A stretch of 21,543 nucleotides of DNA, taken from assembly GCA_003135595.1 (NCBI GenBank), contig PLCI01000022.1, positions 258-21,800 of the forward strand. Reading direction: 5' to 3'. Every line of letters begins with the position of its first letter. Positions within the stretch are counted from its first letter, which is position 1. Made by a program: the position numbers and the translations under genes. This stretch comes from Acidimicrobiaceae bacterium (GTDB lineage Bacteria > Actinomycetota > Acidimicrobiia > Acidimicrobiales > RAAP-2). Shown piece by piece: positions 1-7,521 of this stretch. The notes under the pieces are model-generated. The model was given only the letters and a program-made list of their open reading frames with translations. It did not search any database and was not told the DNA's origin.

Positions 1-45
1 AACCAGATCCAGCGCGTCGTGATCGCGAAGCGCCTGTTGGGCTGA
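1..45 (+). CDS. C-terminal tail of a truncated gene, product unknown
   Basis: Reading from base 1 gives fourteen codons (ending RVVIAKRLLG) and a TGA stop at 43-45. The mixed basic/hydrophobic composition is protein-like. A bidirectional-looking hairpin with a T-rich tract lies about 140 bases downstream, as expected for a plus-strand gene ending here. The rest of the gene is outside the window, so no function can be given. The frame could also be chance, because fourteen codons are too few to prove coding. Confidence 0.4.
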   Translation, partial: NQIQRVVIAKRLLG

Positions 46-182
46 GGCCGCCGGCCGCTTCGGGCGCCCGCGACTTGCGGGATAACTGCCCTTCATCGCT
101 ACAACGCCGCCTCGGCGACCGTTGTGGCGTGATGGCCACCATCCAAGAGCGGCGACCACGCTCGCAAGGCGACCGTGCGGAA

Positions 183-206
183 ACGGAGTCGACACGTCGA
201 CGCCGT
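183..206. terminator. Hairpin between convergent genes, likely bidirectional terminator
   Basis: ACGG-A-GTCGAC, two bases, then GTCGAC-G-CCGT form a near-perfect inverted repeat with one A/G mismatch. On the plus strand it is followed by GTTTTCTATTTT, a T-rich tract typical of intrinsic terminators. On the minus strand it is followed by a shorter TTT. It lies just past the stop of the minus-strand membrane protein and after the plus-strand gene tail, so it can serve both. The central loop is tight, and in practice about four bases would be unpaired. Confidence 0.5.
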
Positions 207-211
207 GTTTT

Positions 212-2446
212 CTATTTTCGGACGAGGGAATCACACAGCGGCGTGTACACACTGGAGCGCGACAATTGGCCCGAGTATCGTGGGGCCACTGAACTAAGCA
301 ACGACGAATTGGATGACAGGTTGGTGGGAAGTCGACCAACGACGAATCCATCTGCAGAGTGAATGGCGATGTTGTCAAGGAGAATGACACTCCCGCCCAC
401 CGCCACTCGTAGCTCACTTAGGCCGGATACTCGCGGCGTCGTGAGCACGATGTCCAGGTGCACGACGCCCGACGACGGCCAAATCTGCGGCGTGCTGTCC
501 AGCCACTTCGTGCCGAAGAAGATCGTGCCCCACTGCTGTGAGAGGAAGGACACCTCGTACCGATTGTTGGGAAGCTCCCGCAGTGCGACGATGTCAAGGT
601 CGTTGTTGACGTCCCCCGCGACGACGAGGGGAAGTGCCCGGCTCGTGTCTTGCCGAGGCTTGCTCAGTGTGAGGACAACGTGCCCTGCAGCAGCCGACCA
701 CTCAATGCCGACCCAACCGGCCCCTGGATCTGGTGCCTCGGAGCTCTGCTCGTAGACGGCTCTACAGTCACCTAAGACGTACAGCGTACCGAGCACCGTC
801 CCCTCAGGGAGTGGGCCACCCCAGTAGACCCCAGGCGTGGGACCGCTCGTCATCAGCGAATGAAGATGAACGCGAGTCTGCACGAACGACAGCCGTGCGC
901 TCAGCGAGAGCTGCGACGTAAACGTGCGGGAGTAGACGTAGGTCAAGGATGTGTTGATCCATACTGACCAGACGAGGAGAAGGACCAGTAGCGAAGCGAC
1001 GGCAAGGTGCTTCGTTCGGGCCCGCGAAGACGGAATGGGACGGGTCCACCAGATCACCAGTGCGTTCGCACCCAGCGCCCCGCTTACGACCACAAACGGC
1101 ATTAGGTCACTCATGAAGCGATTCGCGACGACCGCGAGCGTCAGTACGCCGACGCTGCTGACCAGTCCGGCGAGCAGAAACGGCCGCATCCGACGGAACG
1201 CCTGTGACTGCTCGCTGGACGTCGAACGTGGTGCAATCGCTCTGGCGATACCCCAACACGATCCCACTAAGAGGACCGGTGTGCTCGCCGTTAGCGAGGT
1301 AGTCGGCGACGCCCCACCCAGCAGGGCCCCTCCGATCTTTCCCTGGATGGGAACAAAGTTCACGAACGGAAAAAGCGACGAGAAACTCACGGCGTCAGGT
1401 CGGAAGTACCACCACAGCGTGTGGGGGACGAATGAAATGCTGATGAGCGAGGGGTAGCGCCGAACGAACGTCGCGTATGCCGAGCCAGCCAGCGCTGATG
1501 AGGTGAACACCTGATGGGAATACGGGAGGGAAAAGGCCAGAAGTCCGCCGAATTTGGCCCAGTTGATGTACGTGACGATCGCAAGCGGTATGACTACCGA
1601 GGCGATCGTCAGCCCTGGATAGGTCGGAGATCTCTCCTCGATGCCCAATCCCGCTACCTTGAGCCATCGAGGCGCCACCTTTGCCCTCCGTCTGCACCAC
1701 CAAACCGCAACGTGCGCCATGGCCAGCAACGCGACCAGGCAGACCACGCCAACTCCCACGGAAAGTCGAGTGCAGACGCACGCCAGCGTGAGGGCTCCGA
1801 GCGATATGACACCGGAGCGAGTGGGCGCCATGACCACACCGAGTCCGACGTAACACGCCCATAGGGCCAGGGCTATGGCCCAGAGCTCCGTCTCCAAGTA
1901 GACCGAGGCGGCGCTCGACTCAAAAAGTACGACGGATCCTGCTCCGACGGCCAAGACGAAAAGTGTCAGCGTCACCCGCTCGACCAGCTGAGGGGGGTCG
2001 CATCGGCCCAGGAGAGTTCGAATGCGGATGAACAACCGGGCTGTCAGTGTCAGCACGAGGGCATCAGCGACGAGGAGCGAGACACCGGAGAGGTGGCCCG
2101 AGGTCTGGGGCCACAGCGCGACGAAGGGCATATGCAGGATTGCCAGAGCCGGCCCGAAATACATGTAGTAGCGGCCGTGCGAGAGGAATCCTTCAATCAG
2201 CAGCACTCGCTCGGGCATCGCGAAGGTCCCGTGGAGAAGGGACCGTGCCTGCACATCGTAGAAGCTGCTGGAGAAGCCGCTCGTGAACGGATTCCAGGAC
2301 CCTGCAGAGAGCAGCCAGTAGAACAAGAGCCAAGATGGCGCGGCTCCTAGAAGCGCGCTAGCGGCAAAACCGTTGGTCGTTAATCTCCGCCGTGGTCGTT
2401 TGGCGGTCGCGCTCAGCATCGCCCCTGTGCTGGTCTCCGTGATCAT
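212..2446 (-). CDS. Large GT-C-like integral membrane protein (glycosyltransferase 39-like)
   Basis: This 744-residue protein probably transfers a sugar from a lipid carrier on the outer face of the membrane; that role is inferred from architecture, and the substrate is unknown. A basic N-terminus (RPRRR at 18-21) precedes a first membrane segment at about 32-48. A first outer loop follows with Asp64 in YDVQARSLLHG, then YYMYFGPA near 93-100. An acidic residue in this loop is the usual GT-C catalytic position. Many more hydrophobic segments run to about residue 500. The last 200 or so residues are soluble and beta-rich and should lie outside the cell. The ATG at 2446 has no clear Shine-Dalgarno; a second ATG at 2419 is possible. 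It stands alone on its strand. A polymer-assembly or O-antigen-type membrane protein is the main alternative. Confidence 0.72.
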   Translation of the reverse strand: MITETSTGAMLSATAKRPRRRLTTNGFAASALLGAAPSWLLFYWLLSAGSWNPFTSGFSSSFYDVQARSLLHGTFAMPERVLLIEGFLSHGRYYMYFGPALAILHMPFVALWPQTSGHLSGVSLLVADALVLTLTARLFIRIRTLLGRCDPPQLVERVTLTLFVLAVGAGSVVLFESSAASVYLETELWAIALALWACYVGLGVVMAPTRSGVISLGALTLACVCTRLSVGVGVVCLVALLAMAHVAVWWCRRRAKVAPRWLKVAGLGIEERSPTYPGLTIASVVIPLAIVTYINWAKFGGLLAFSLPYSHQVFTSSALAGSAYATFVRRYPSLISISFVPHTLWWYFRPDAVSFSSLFPFVNFVPIQGKIGGALLGGASPTTSLTASTPVLLVGSCWGIARAIAPRSTSSEQSQAFRRMRPFLLAGLVSSVGVLTLAVVANRFMSDLMPFVVVSGALGANALVIWWTRPIPSSRARTKHLAVASLLVLLLVWSVWINTSLTYVYSRTFTSQLSLSARLSFVQTRVHLHSLMTSGPTPGVYWGGPLPEGTVLGTLYVLGDCRAVYEQSSEAPDPGAGWVGIEWSAAAGHVVLTLSKPRQDTSRALPLVVAGDVNNDLDIVALRELPNNRYEVSFLSQQWGTIFFGTKWLDSTPQIWPSSGVVHLDIVLTTPRVSGLSELRVAVGGSVILLDNIAIHSADGFVVGRLPTNLSSNSSLLSSVAPRYSGQLSRSSVYTPLCDSLVRK

Positions 2447-2759
2447 GTTCGACGAACCGGGCTCACAGGCCCAAAGTCCATGGCTCGGTATGTTAACCGA
2501 TTCGACTTCGCATTCGATCTGTCGAACCGGGCACTGGCGCCCTTGGAGAGGTGTGGGCTCTCGTACTCGTCCCGCTAGGGAGCGCGCATATCGTCGTCAG
2601 GAATGCAATAGGGATCCAAGCACCAGTGGTCCTCAATGCTGGCTATGCGGTGGTGATATTAGCGAACGATGCTGTCGGTGGAAGTACAAATGCACTACCC
2701 GTCACCTCGTCTGTTGCGCCGAGAAGCCGACGTCGGCGGGCAGGGGGATTCGTTCTGAT
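2447..2759. other. Gene-poor, lower-GC spacer
   Basis: I see no convincing gene here. GC is about 52% in the two 60-base stretches I counted (2461-2520 and 2641-2700), well below the flanks. It should contain the promoter of the minus-strand membrane protein; TAACAT (minus strand, near 2493-2498) is a possible -10 box but has no good -35. Small repeats occur: a GTTCG-A-CGAAC palindrome at 2447-2457, ATTCGA at 2500 and 2512, and CGAACCGGGC at 2453 and 2523. A GTG-started plus-strand frame at 2551-2811 is hydrophobic and looks somewhat protein-like, but has no recognised family and collides with the minus-strand small gene. Confidence 0.5.
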
Positions 2760-2966
2760 TTACCAGGCGAAAATGATGGACCCGTGCACGGACGCCTTCG
2801 GCAGCACATGAGCGATCTCGATGATCTTGGCATCAATCGGCTCGGCGTTGGCAACGTCCGGTTGCACCACGCTGAGGTGGGATGACGGAACGTGCGATTC
2901 GTCGATGTCACCAGCTGTCGCCGGGGATCCGCCCATGGCATCCTCCTCAAGTCCGAAGGCCACCAT
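2760..2966 (-). CDS. Small hypothetical protein (68 or 58 aa) with two candidate starts
   Basis: I do not recognise the family. The protein is acidic in its first half and ends in a hydrophobic stretch (ASVHGSIIFAW) before a TAA. Two in-frame ATGs each have a strong ribosome binding site: GGAGGG four bases before the ATG at 2966, and AGGAGG five bases before the ATG at 2936. That coincidence in a low-GC spacer is the main reason to believe translation occurs. The residue mix (Val, Ile, Asp, Ala, His) is normal, whereas the overlapping frames are Arg/Ser/Pro-rich shadows. It has no close operon partner. The 58-residue form starting at 2936 has the better site. Confidence 0.45.
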   Translation of the reverse strand: MVAFGLEEDAMGGSPATAGDIDESHVPSSHLSVVQPDVANAEPIDAKIIEIAHVLPKASVHGSIIFAW

Positions 2967-3122
2967 CTTGCCCTCCAGCGCGGGTCAGACCAGTGATGGC
3001 CCCCCGACGCGGAGCTGACCGCGGTTGGTCAGTGTTCGCGGATCCCAGTGCCCTGACGGACATATGACGACATTGTCGGCGTGATCTTTTTCGTCGAGCG
3101 ACGATTGTGTTGTTGCGATGCT

Positions 3123-3133
3123 GTTGTGACAAC
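3123..3133. promoter_or_regulatory. Short palindrome upstream of the ice-binding-like gene
   Basis: GTTGT-G-ACAAC is a perfect 5-1-5 inverted repeat about 104 bases before the start codon of the DUF3494 gene. It could be an operator, but it is short and I found no well-spaced -35/-10 pair around it. The rest of the 2967-3236 spacer shows nothing else I can defend except the ribosome binding site at 3223-3230. Confidence 0.22.
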
Positions 3134-3222
3134 TAAGTGGCTGTACCGCTTTCGCATGCATACGGTCGATATCGGCCCGGATAGTGACATCTGCAGGTTT
3201 TGCCGCTCAACCTCCGTGCTCC

Positions 3223-3230
3223 AAAAGGAG
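3223..3230 (+). promoter_or_regulatory. Ribosome binding site that fixes the DUF3494 gene start
   Basis: AAAAGGAG lies six bases before the ATG at 3237. The open frame continues upstream to an ATG at 3081, but that stretch is Cys-rich and would put 52 unlikely residues before the signal peptide. The site therefore decides the start at 3237. Confidence 0.75.
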
Positions 3231-3236
3231 CTCACG

Positions 3237-4364
3237 ATGTGCCCCACAAAGAAGTTGGCCGGCACGCGCTCGTCAATCGGTTCGTCGCCTTCTAGGAGCC
3301 GTCTCGGTCGACGACGCAGCTTGGCTCGGTCGTTTGCGATATCGATCACGTCGGCGGCCTGCCTTGTGATCGCCTCGATAGTCGTCGAGTCTGGTGTGGC
3401 ATCTGCCGCACAGCCGACGGTGCAGCTGGGCACGGCGGCGTCGTTCGCGGTGCTTGCCGGATCAACGGTCACGAACACCGGTCCTTCAACCATCCAGGGA
3501 AGTCTTGGTCTTGCTCCAGGCACGGCGGTGACCGGCTTCCCTCCCGGGCACGTCTCACACGGCAGCACCTACGCGGCGAACGCAGTCGCCCGCCAGGCAA
3601 AGAGCGACCTCACGACGGGGTATCTCGACGCGGCCGGCAGAACGCCGTTCGTGGTCGTTGGTAGCGACCTCGGTGGAAGGACACTTGCTCCCGGCGTGTA
3701 TCGAGGATCGTCCAGCCTGGGTCTGACGGGCACCGTGACGCTCAACGGGCACGGCGACGCCAGCGCCATCTTCATCTTCCAGGCCGGATCCACACTGATC
3801 ACGGCGTCAAGCAGCACCGTTCAGCTTGAGAACGGCGCACAGGCCTGCAACGTGTTTTGGCAGGTAGGGAGCTCGGCCACGCTCGGGTCCTACTCGAAGT
3901 TCGTCGGAACGATCATGGCCTTGACGTCAGCGTCGTTGAACACGGGCGCAACCGTTGACGGTCGTGTTCTCGCACGGAATGGAGCGGTGACCCTGCAGTC
4001 CAACACGATCATCGCACCCACATGTGCCGTCGCGCCCGTCACGACGACGACGAATCCGCCGACAAAGAAGCCGCCGACCAAGAAGCCGCCGACGAAGCAC
4101 CCCACGCCGCCCGCGAAGACCCCGGTGAAGGGCGCGCCAAAGGGTCACAAGCCCGGACCGGGCACGACGCCAACCGGAAAGATTCCAAAGGGTGCGCCGC
4201 ACACCGGCAGTGGGGGATCCTCACGCGCCGCCAATCCCGATGAGGTTGGGGCGGGCGTCGCGGCTCTGCTCGCCGCGCTGGTCGTCAGCGGACTCACGAC
4301 CAGACGACGTCGGTCACTCCTGCAGTTGTCGCATCGAGATCCTGGGACGGAAGAGCTCGCATGA
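3237..4364 (+). CDS. Secreted DUF3494 ice-binding-like surface protein with sortase-like tail
   Basis: This 375-residue protein is an ice-binding-like (DUF3494) beta-helical domain built for display on the cell surface. A basic N-terminus (to Arg31), a hydrophobic core at about 34-50 and ASAA near 56-59 make an export signal. The DUF3494 domain covers about 61-263, with family-typical stretches LGTAASFAVLAGSTVTNTG, LAPGVY and AIFIFQAGSTL. A Pro/Lys/Thr stalk with PPTKK repeats spans about 268-320. The end has sorting-signal order: PHTG at 321-324, a membrane segment at about 338-353, RRRR at 356-359, then a 16-residue tail. PHTG is not the standard LPXTG. The sortase gene overlaps the stop by ATGA, so the pair is probably co-translated. 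DUF3494 proteins include ice-binding adhesins, but many have no proven ice activity, so an adhesin or matrix role is equally possible. Confidence 0.85.
   Translation: MCPTKKLAGTRSSIGSSPSRSRLGRRRSLARSFAISITSAACLVIASIVVESGVASAAQPTVQLGTAASFAVLAGSTVTNTGPSTIQGSLGLAPGTAVTGFPPGHVSHGSTYAANAVARQAKSDLTTGYLDAAGRTPFVVVGSDLGGRTLAPGVYRGSSSLGLTGTVTLNGHGDASAIFIFQAGSTLITASSSTVQLENGAQACNVFWQVGSSATLGSYSKFVGTIMALTSASLNTGATVDGRVLARNGAVTLQSNTIIAPTCAVAPVTTTTNPPTKKPPTKKPPTKHPTPPAKTPVKGAPKGHKPGPGTTPTGKIPKGAPHTGSGGSSRAANPDEVGAGVAALLAALVVSGLTTRRRRSLLQLSHRDPGTEELA
4056..4100 (+). repeat. Three 15-bp tandem repeats encoding PPTKK/PPTKH
   Basis: Units at 4056-4070, 4071-4085 and 4086-4100 each begin CCGCCGAC and encode Pro-Pro-Thr-Lys-Lys (the last ends in His). 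They form the start of the surface-protein stalk. Such in-frame repeats can change copy number and so change stalk length. Confidence 0.8.
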
Positions 4365-4999
4365 CCACGCATCGGTCGCTCCGGCACGGTGGGCTCGGCA
4401 CGTGGCTCCTAGGGAGTCTCGCAGTCGGGCTGGTGCTAGTCGCCGCGCTGGCGATCTCGATGGGGCTTCGATCCTCGGGCGTGGGCCCATCGCGGACACC
4501 GCTCGTCGGACGTACCGCGATAGCTCCGGTGGTCCATGAGGTTGGTCTTGCGCGTTCGACGCCGGTACGTCTCTCCATACCCGCCTTAGGCGTCTCGGTG
4601 CCGCTGTCCTCGCTCGGTCTCAATGCCGACGGGACCATCGTCGTGCCCACTGACTTCAATGAGCCCGGTTGGTACAAGTACGGCGCCACGCCCGGACAGC
4701 TGGGAACCGCAGTCGTCGTAGGGCACGTCGACTCGTTCCGAGGCCCGGCAGTGTTCTTCAACTTGCGCAAGCTCGTCGTCGGCGACCGAGTCAACGTCAG
4801 GTTGGCCGATGGCGCAACCGCCCGCTTCGCCGTGATCGGGATTGGCGAGTACCTGAAGACGCACTTTCCCTCCCAGCTCGTCTACGGGCATCGCTCCTAT
4901 GGCGCATTGCAGCTCGTCACGTGCGGCGGCACATTCGATCGTGCGACCGGCAGCTATCTCTCCAACATCGTCGTCTACACCGCACTGGTCGATCGATGA
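4361..4999 (+). CDS. Sortase, class F-like
   Basis: A 212-residue membrane-anchored transpeptidase expected to join a sorting-signal protein to the cell wall or another surface acceptor. One membrane segment lies at about 13-33, then the sortase beta-barrel. LSIPALGVSVPL (71-82), VVVGHVDSF with His122, and LQLVTCGGTFD with Cys188 are the hallmarks of actinobacterial class F sortases. The third catalytic residue is usually an Arg; Arg194 lies six residues after the Cys, and the SYLSNIVVY stretch where I would look for one has none. The start overlaps the stop of the DUF3494 gene (ATGA), and the upstream GGAAG can serve as its ribosome binding site. The coupling makes the DUF3494 protein its likely substrate. 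Whether it is a true class F enzyme needs alignment. Confidence 0.87.
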   Translation: MTTHRSLRHGGLGTWLLGSLAVGLVLVAALAISMGLRSSGVGPSRTPLVGRTAIAPVVHEVGLARSTPVRLSIPALGVSVPLSSLGLNADGTIVVPTDFNEPGWYKYGATPGQLGTAVVVGHVDSFRGPAVFFNLRKLVVGDRVNVRLADGATARFAVIGIGEYLKTHFPSQLVYGHRSYGALQLVTCGGTFDRATGSYLSNIVVYTALVDR

Positions 5000-5076
5000 C
5001 GGTCGCACAAGTGGACATCGTGTGCCCGCACCCGATCCGCACCCTCCGAGCGAAGACATCTAAGGCTTGAGGGCGC

Positions 5077-7470
5077 ATGAATCGCCACGCTCACCGGAGC
5101 TCTGTCGGACGTGCCGGGCCGCGGATTGCCGGATCCAGGCTCTGGGGAGCCCTCGCTGTCGGCATCGCGACACTCGGCATCGCCGGATCGACCGTCGCCG
5201 CGGCCGGGATCTCGCACCAGCGGATGGAGACGTCCTTGACCACCTCCAGGGCGACCTCGGTGCAGATCGCGGAGACCCTCGGACTCGCGCTGCTGCACGA
5301 GGACGATCTCGTTTCCTCAGCTGAAGCGTTCCAGGTCGACAACCCCCGGGCCACGCAAACTCGCTTCGTGCGGTGGGCTGAGAGTGTCAACGTCATGACT
5401 CGCTATCCGGAGTTGTTTGCCATTGGCTCGATCCAGATTGTCCCGAGGGCCAACCTGCGGGCCTTTGCCGCTCGCTACCCCATTCCATGGATGGCGAACT
5501 CGGGTCCATCCACGTCGATTGCCGTGCTCCCGCCAGGCAACAGGCCGTACTACTGCCTCGTCACCATGATGCTCCTGAGATACCCGGCCCTCAAGCTGCC
5601 TCGAGGTCTCGACATATGCCGGGCGATTCCCGGAGTGAATTTGCAAAGGACGAAGTTCTCTGGCCTTCCGGCACTCGCTCCCGCTCAATTCTTGGGAGCG
5701 AAGCTGCTGACAGTAAGCGTTCCCCTCTACCGTGGCGGTGACGTCCCGTCCACGATCGCGGCTCGAAAGTTGGCGTTCGTCGGTTTCATGGGCGTCATGT
5801 TCAACACGTCCGTGGACATCAGCTCGGCCCTGGTGGGGCACCCGCACACCAGGGTCGCCCTCCAGTACGGGGGAGGAGCGTCACAGGTGCAATTCAGCGG
5901 CGGCGCGACCGCTCCGCGCGCACACGTGGACACGGTCGGCCTACGAGACGGCTGGAGGGTCCAGGTCTCGGCTGCCACGTTTGGTGGCGGCATCAGCGAT
6001 GACAGGGGCGCGCTCGCGATGCTCCTTGGCGGCATCGCGCTCAGCCTCCTGCTCGCCGGCATTCTCTTCATCCTTGGAACGGGGCGCGCACGAGCGCTGA
6101 AGCTCGTGCATGAGCGAACTACCGAGCTGCAGTTCCAGGCCCTCCACGACCCGCTCACCGGGCAGCCCAACCGGACCCTGATCCTTGACCGAGCCACCCA
6201 GATGCTCGCCCGGGCTCGGCGGCATCAGGTGCCGGTCGCCCTGCTGTTCCTTGATCTCGACGACTTCAAGGTCATCAATGACACGCTGGGGCATGCGGCA
6301 GGTGACCAGGTCCTGATGGCGGTCGCCGCCAGGCTCGCGGCGGAAGTCCGAGAGGGCGACACGGTGGGTCGACTGGGCGGGGACGAGTTCGTCCTCCTGA
6401 TCGAGGGCGACGCGCTTCACGGCGGTGTGCAACAGGTCGCGGATCGGGTACTCGCTTCTCTCCAGGCCCCGTTCCTGATCGCCGACAGCGACCAACCCCT
6501 GACAGTGTCGGCAAGCATTGGCATCGCCGAAGGTGATCGATCGACGGCCGAGGAGCTGCTGCGGGACGCCGACACGGCCCTCTACCGCGCAAAGGCTCGA
6601 GGGAAGCGATGCGCGATCGCGTTCAACCAGAAGATGCAGGAGGCCGCCCAGGATCAGCGGTCGCTCGCGGTCGATCTCCGGCGCGCACAAGAGCTCGACC
6701 AGTTCTTCCTCGTCTACCAACCCACCATCGACCTCCAGTCGAACGCCCTGACGGGCGTCGAGGCACTCCTGCGCTGGCAGCATCCCGAGCGTGGCGTCAT
6801 CATGCCGGACGATTTCATCCCCGAGCTGGAGTCGAGCGGACTGATCATCCCCGTGGGGACATGGGTTCTCAACACTGCGTGTCGCCAGGGAGCACTGTGG
6901 CAGAAAGAAGGGCACCGGTTCACCGTGTCGGTCAACGTGTCCATCCTGCAGCTTGCGCGTCCCGAGTTCACTCGGGAGGTCGAGGAGGCACTGTCACTGA
7001 GTGGGCTGGACCCCTCGTTGCTCACCTTGGAGTTCACCGAGACCACGCTCATGACGAACGGCGCAGAGACGATCTCGCAGCTCGAAGCCCTCAAGCGTCG
7101 CGGCGTTCGGCTCGCGGTCGACGACTTCGGAACGGGGTACTCGTCCTTGGCGTATCTCCGCCAGTTCCCCATGGACGTCGTCAAGATCGATCGCGCCTTC
7201 GTCTCGGGGCTGTCCAACACAGCGGAGGCGGCGGCCCTCGTCCATGCGCTCGTGCAGCTGGGCAAGGCGCTCAATCTCCAGACCGTCGCCGAAGGCATCG
7301 AAGACGACGACCAGCGTCTTCGACTGCAGATCGAAGACGTCGATATCGGCCAGGGTTACCTGTTCTCGAGGCCACTTGCCCTCGCCGACGTCGGCGCGTT
7401 CCTCGACCGGTATGCGCCTGTCTCGGGGCTGCCGATCGCATCCGTCCCCGGCGAGCGACGCGCAGACTGA
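5077..7470 (+). CDS. CHASE-GGDEF-EAL cyclic-di-GMP turnover protein
   Basis: This 797-residue membrane sensor has both c-di-GMP synthesis and breakdown domains. Membrane segments at about 24-44 and 313-334 bracket an extracytoplasmic domain whose RYPELFAIGSIQIVP region (109-123) resembles CHASE sensors. The diguanylate cyclase domain (about 351-515) has an intact GGDEF at 434-438, LDLDDFKVINDTLGHAAGD (392-410) and an RxxD inhibitory site (Arg425/Asp428) exactly five residues before GGDEF. The phosphodiesterase domain (about 530-775) keeps EALLRW (562-567), VNVSILQL, EFTETTLM, VDDFGTGYSSL, KIDRAFV, TVAEGIE and QGYLFSRP. Both activities therefore look possible; in many such hybrids one dominates. 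It follows the sortase by 77 bases with only a weak GAGGG site, so it may share the transcript or have its own promoter. The sensed ligand is unknown. Confidence 0.92.
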   Translation: MNRHAHRSSVGRAGPRIAGSRLWGALAVGIATLGIAGSTVAAAGISHQRMETSLTTSRATSVQIAETLGLALLHEDDLVSSAEAFQVDNPRATQTRFVRWAESVNVMTRYPELFAIGSIQIVPRANLRAFAARYPIPWMANSGPSTSIAVLPPGNRPYYCLVTMMLLRYPALKLPRGLDICRAIPGVNLQRTKFSGLPALAPAQFLGAKLLTVSVPLYRGGDVPSTIAARKLAFVGFMGVMFNTSVDISSALVGHPHTRVALQYGGGASQVQFSGGATAPRAHVDTVGLRDGWRVQVSAATFGGGISDDRGALAMLLGGIALSLLLAGILFILGTGRARALKLVHERTTELQFQALHDPLTGQPNRTLILDRATQMLARARRHQVPVALLFLDLDDFKVINDTLGHAAGDQVLMAVAARLAAEVREGDTVGRLGGDEFVLLIEGDALHGGVQQVADRVLASLQAPFLIADSDQPLTVSASIGIAEGDRSTAEELLRDADTALYRAKARGKRCAIAFNQKMQEAAQDQRSLAVDLRRAQELDQFFLVYQPTIDLQSNALTGVEALLRWQHPERGVIMPDDFIPELESSGLIIPVGTWVLNTACRQGALWQKEGHRFTVSVNVSILQLARPEFTREVEEALSLSGLDPSLLTLEFTETTLMTNGAETISQLEALKRRGVRLAVDDFGTGYSSLAYLRQFPMDVVKIDRAFVSGLSNTAEAAALVHALVQLGKALNLQTVAEGIEDDDQRLRLQIEDVDIGQGYLFSRPLALADVGAFLDRYAPVSGLPIASVPGERRAD

Positions 7471-7521
7471 GTGCGACCGCCGCGCGCTCGAATGAGCAAC
7501 CGGCACTAGCGCCGCTCTGAT

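Noticed and set aside
67..81. CCCGC-GACTT-GCGGG hairpin after the first gene tail
   Set aside because: The stem is only five base pairs with no T tract. The hairpin at 183-206 is a better terminator.
2551..2811. Plus-strand frame with GGSTNA, resembling a dihydroxy-acid dehydratase motif
   Set aside because: Only six residues match, the surrounding sequence does not fit IlvD, and it overlaps a minus-strand ORF with better start signals.
3081..3236. 52-residue N-terminal extension of the DUF3494 protein
   Set aside because: A strong ribosome binding site precedes the internal ATG, and the extension would place Cys-rich sequence before the signal peptide.
4056..4100. Possible CRISPR-like short repeats
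   Set aside because: They are contiguous 15-bp in-frame repeats with no spacers, encoding the protein stalk.
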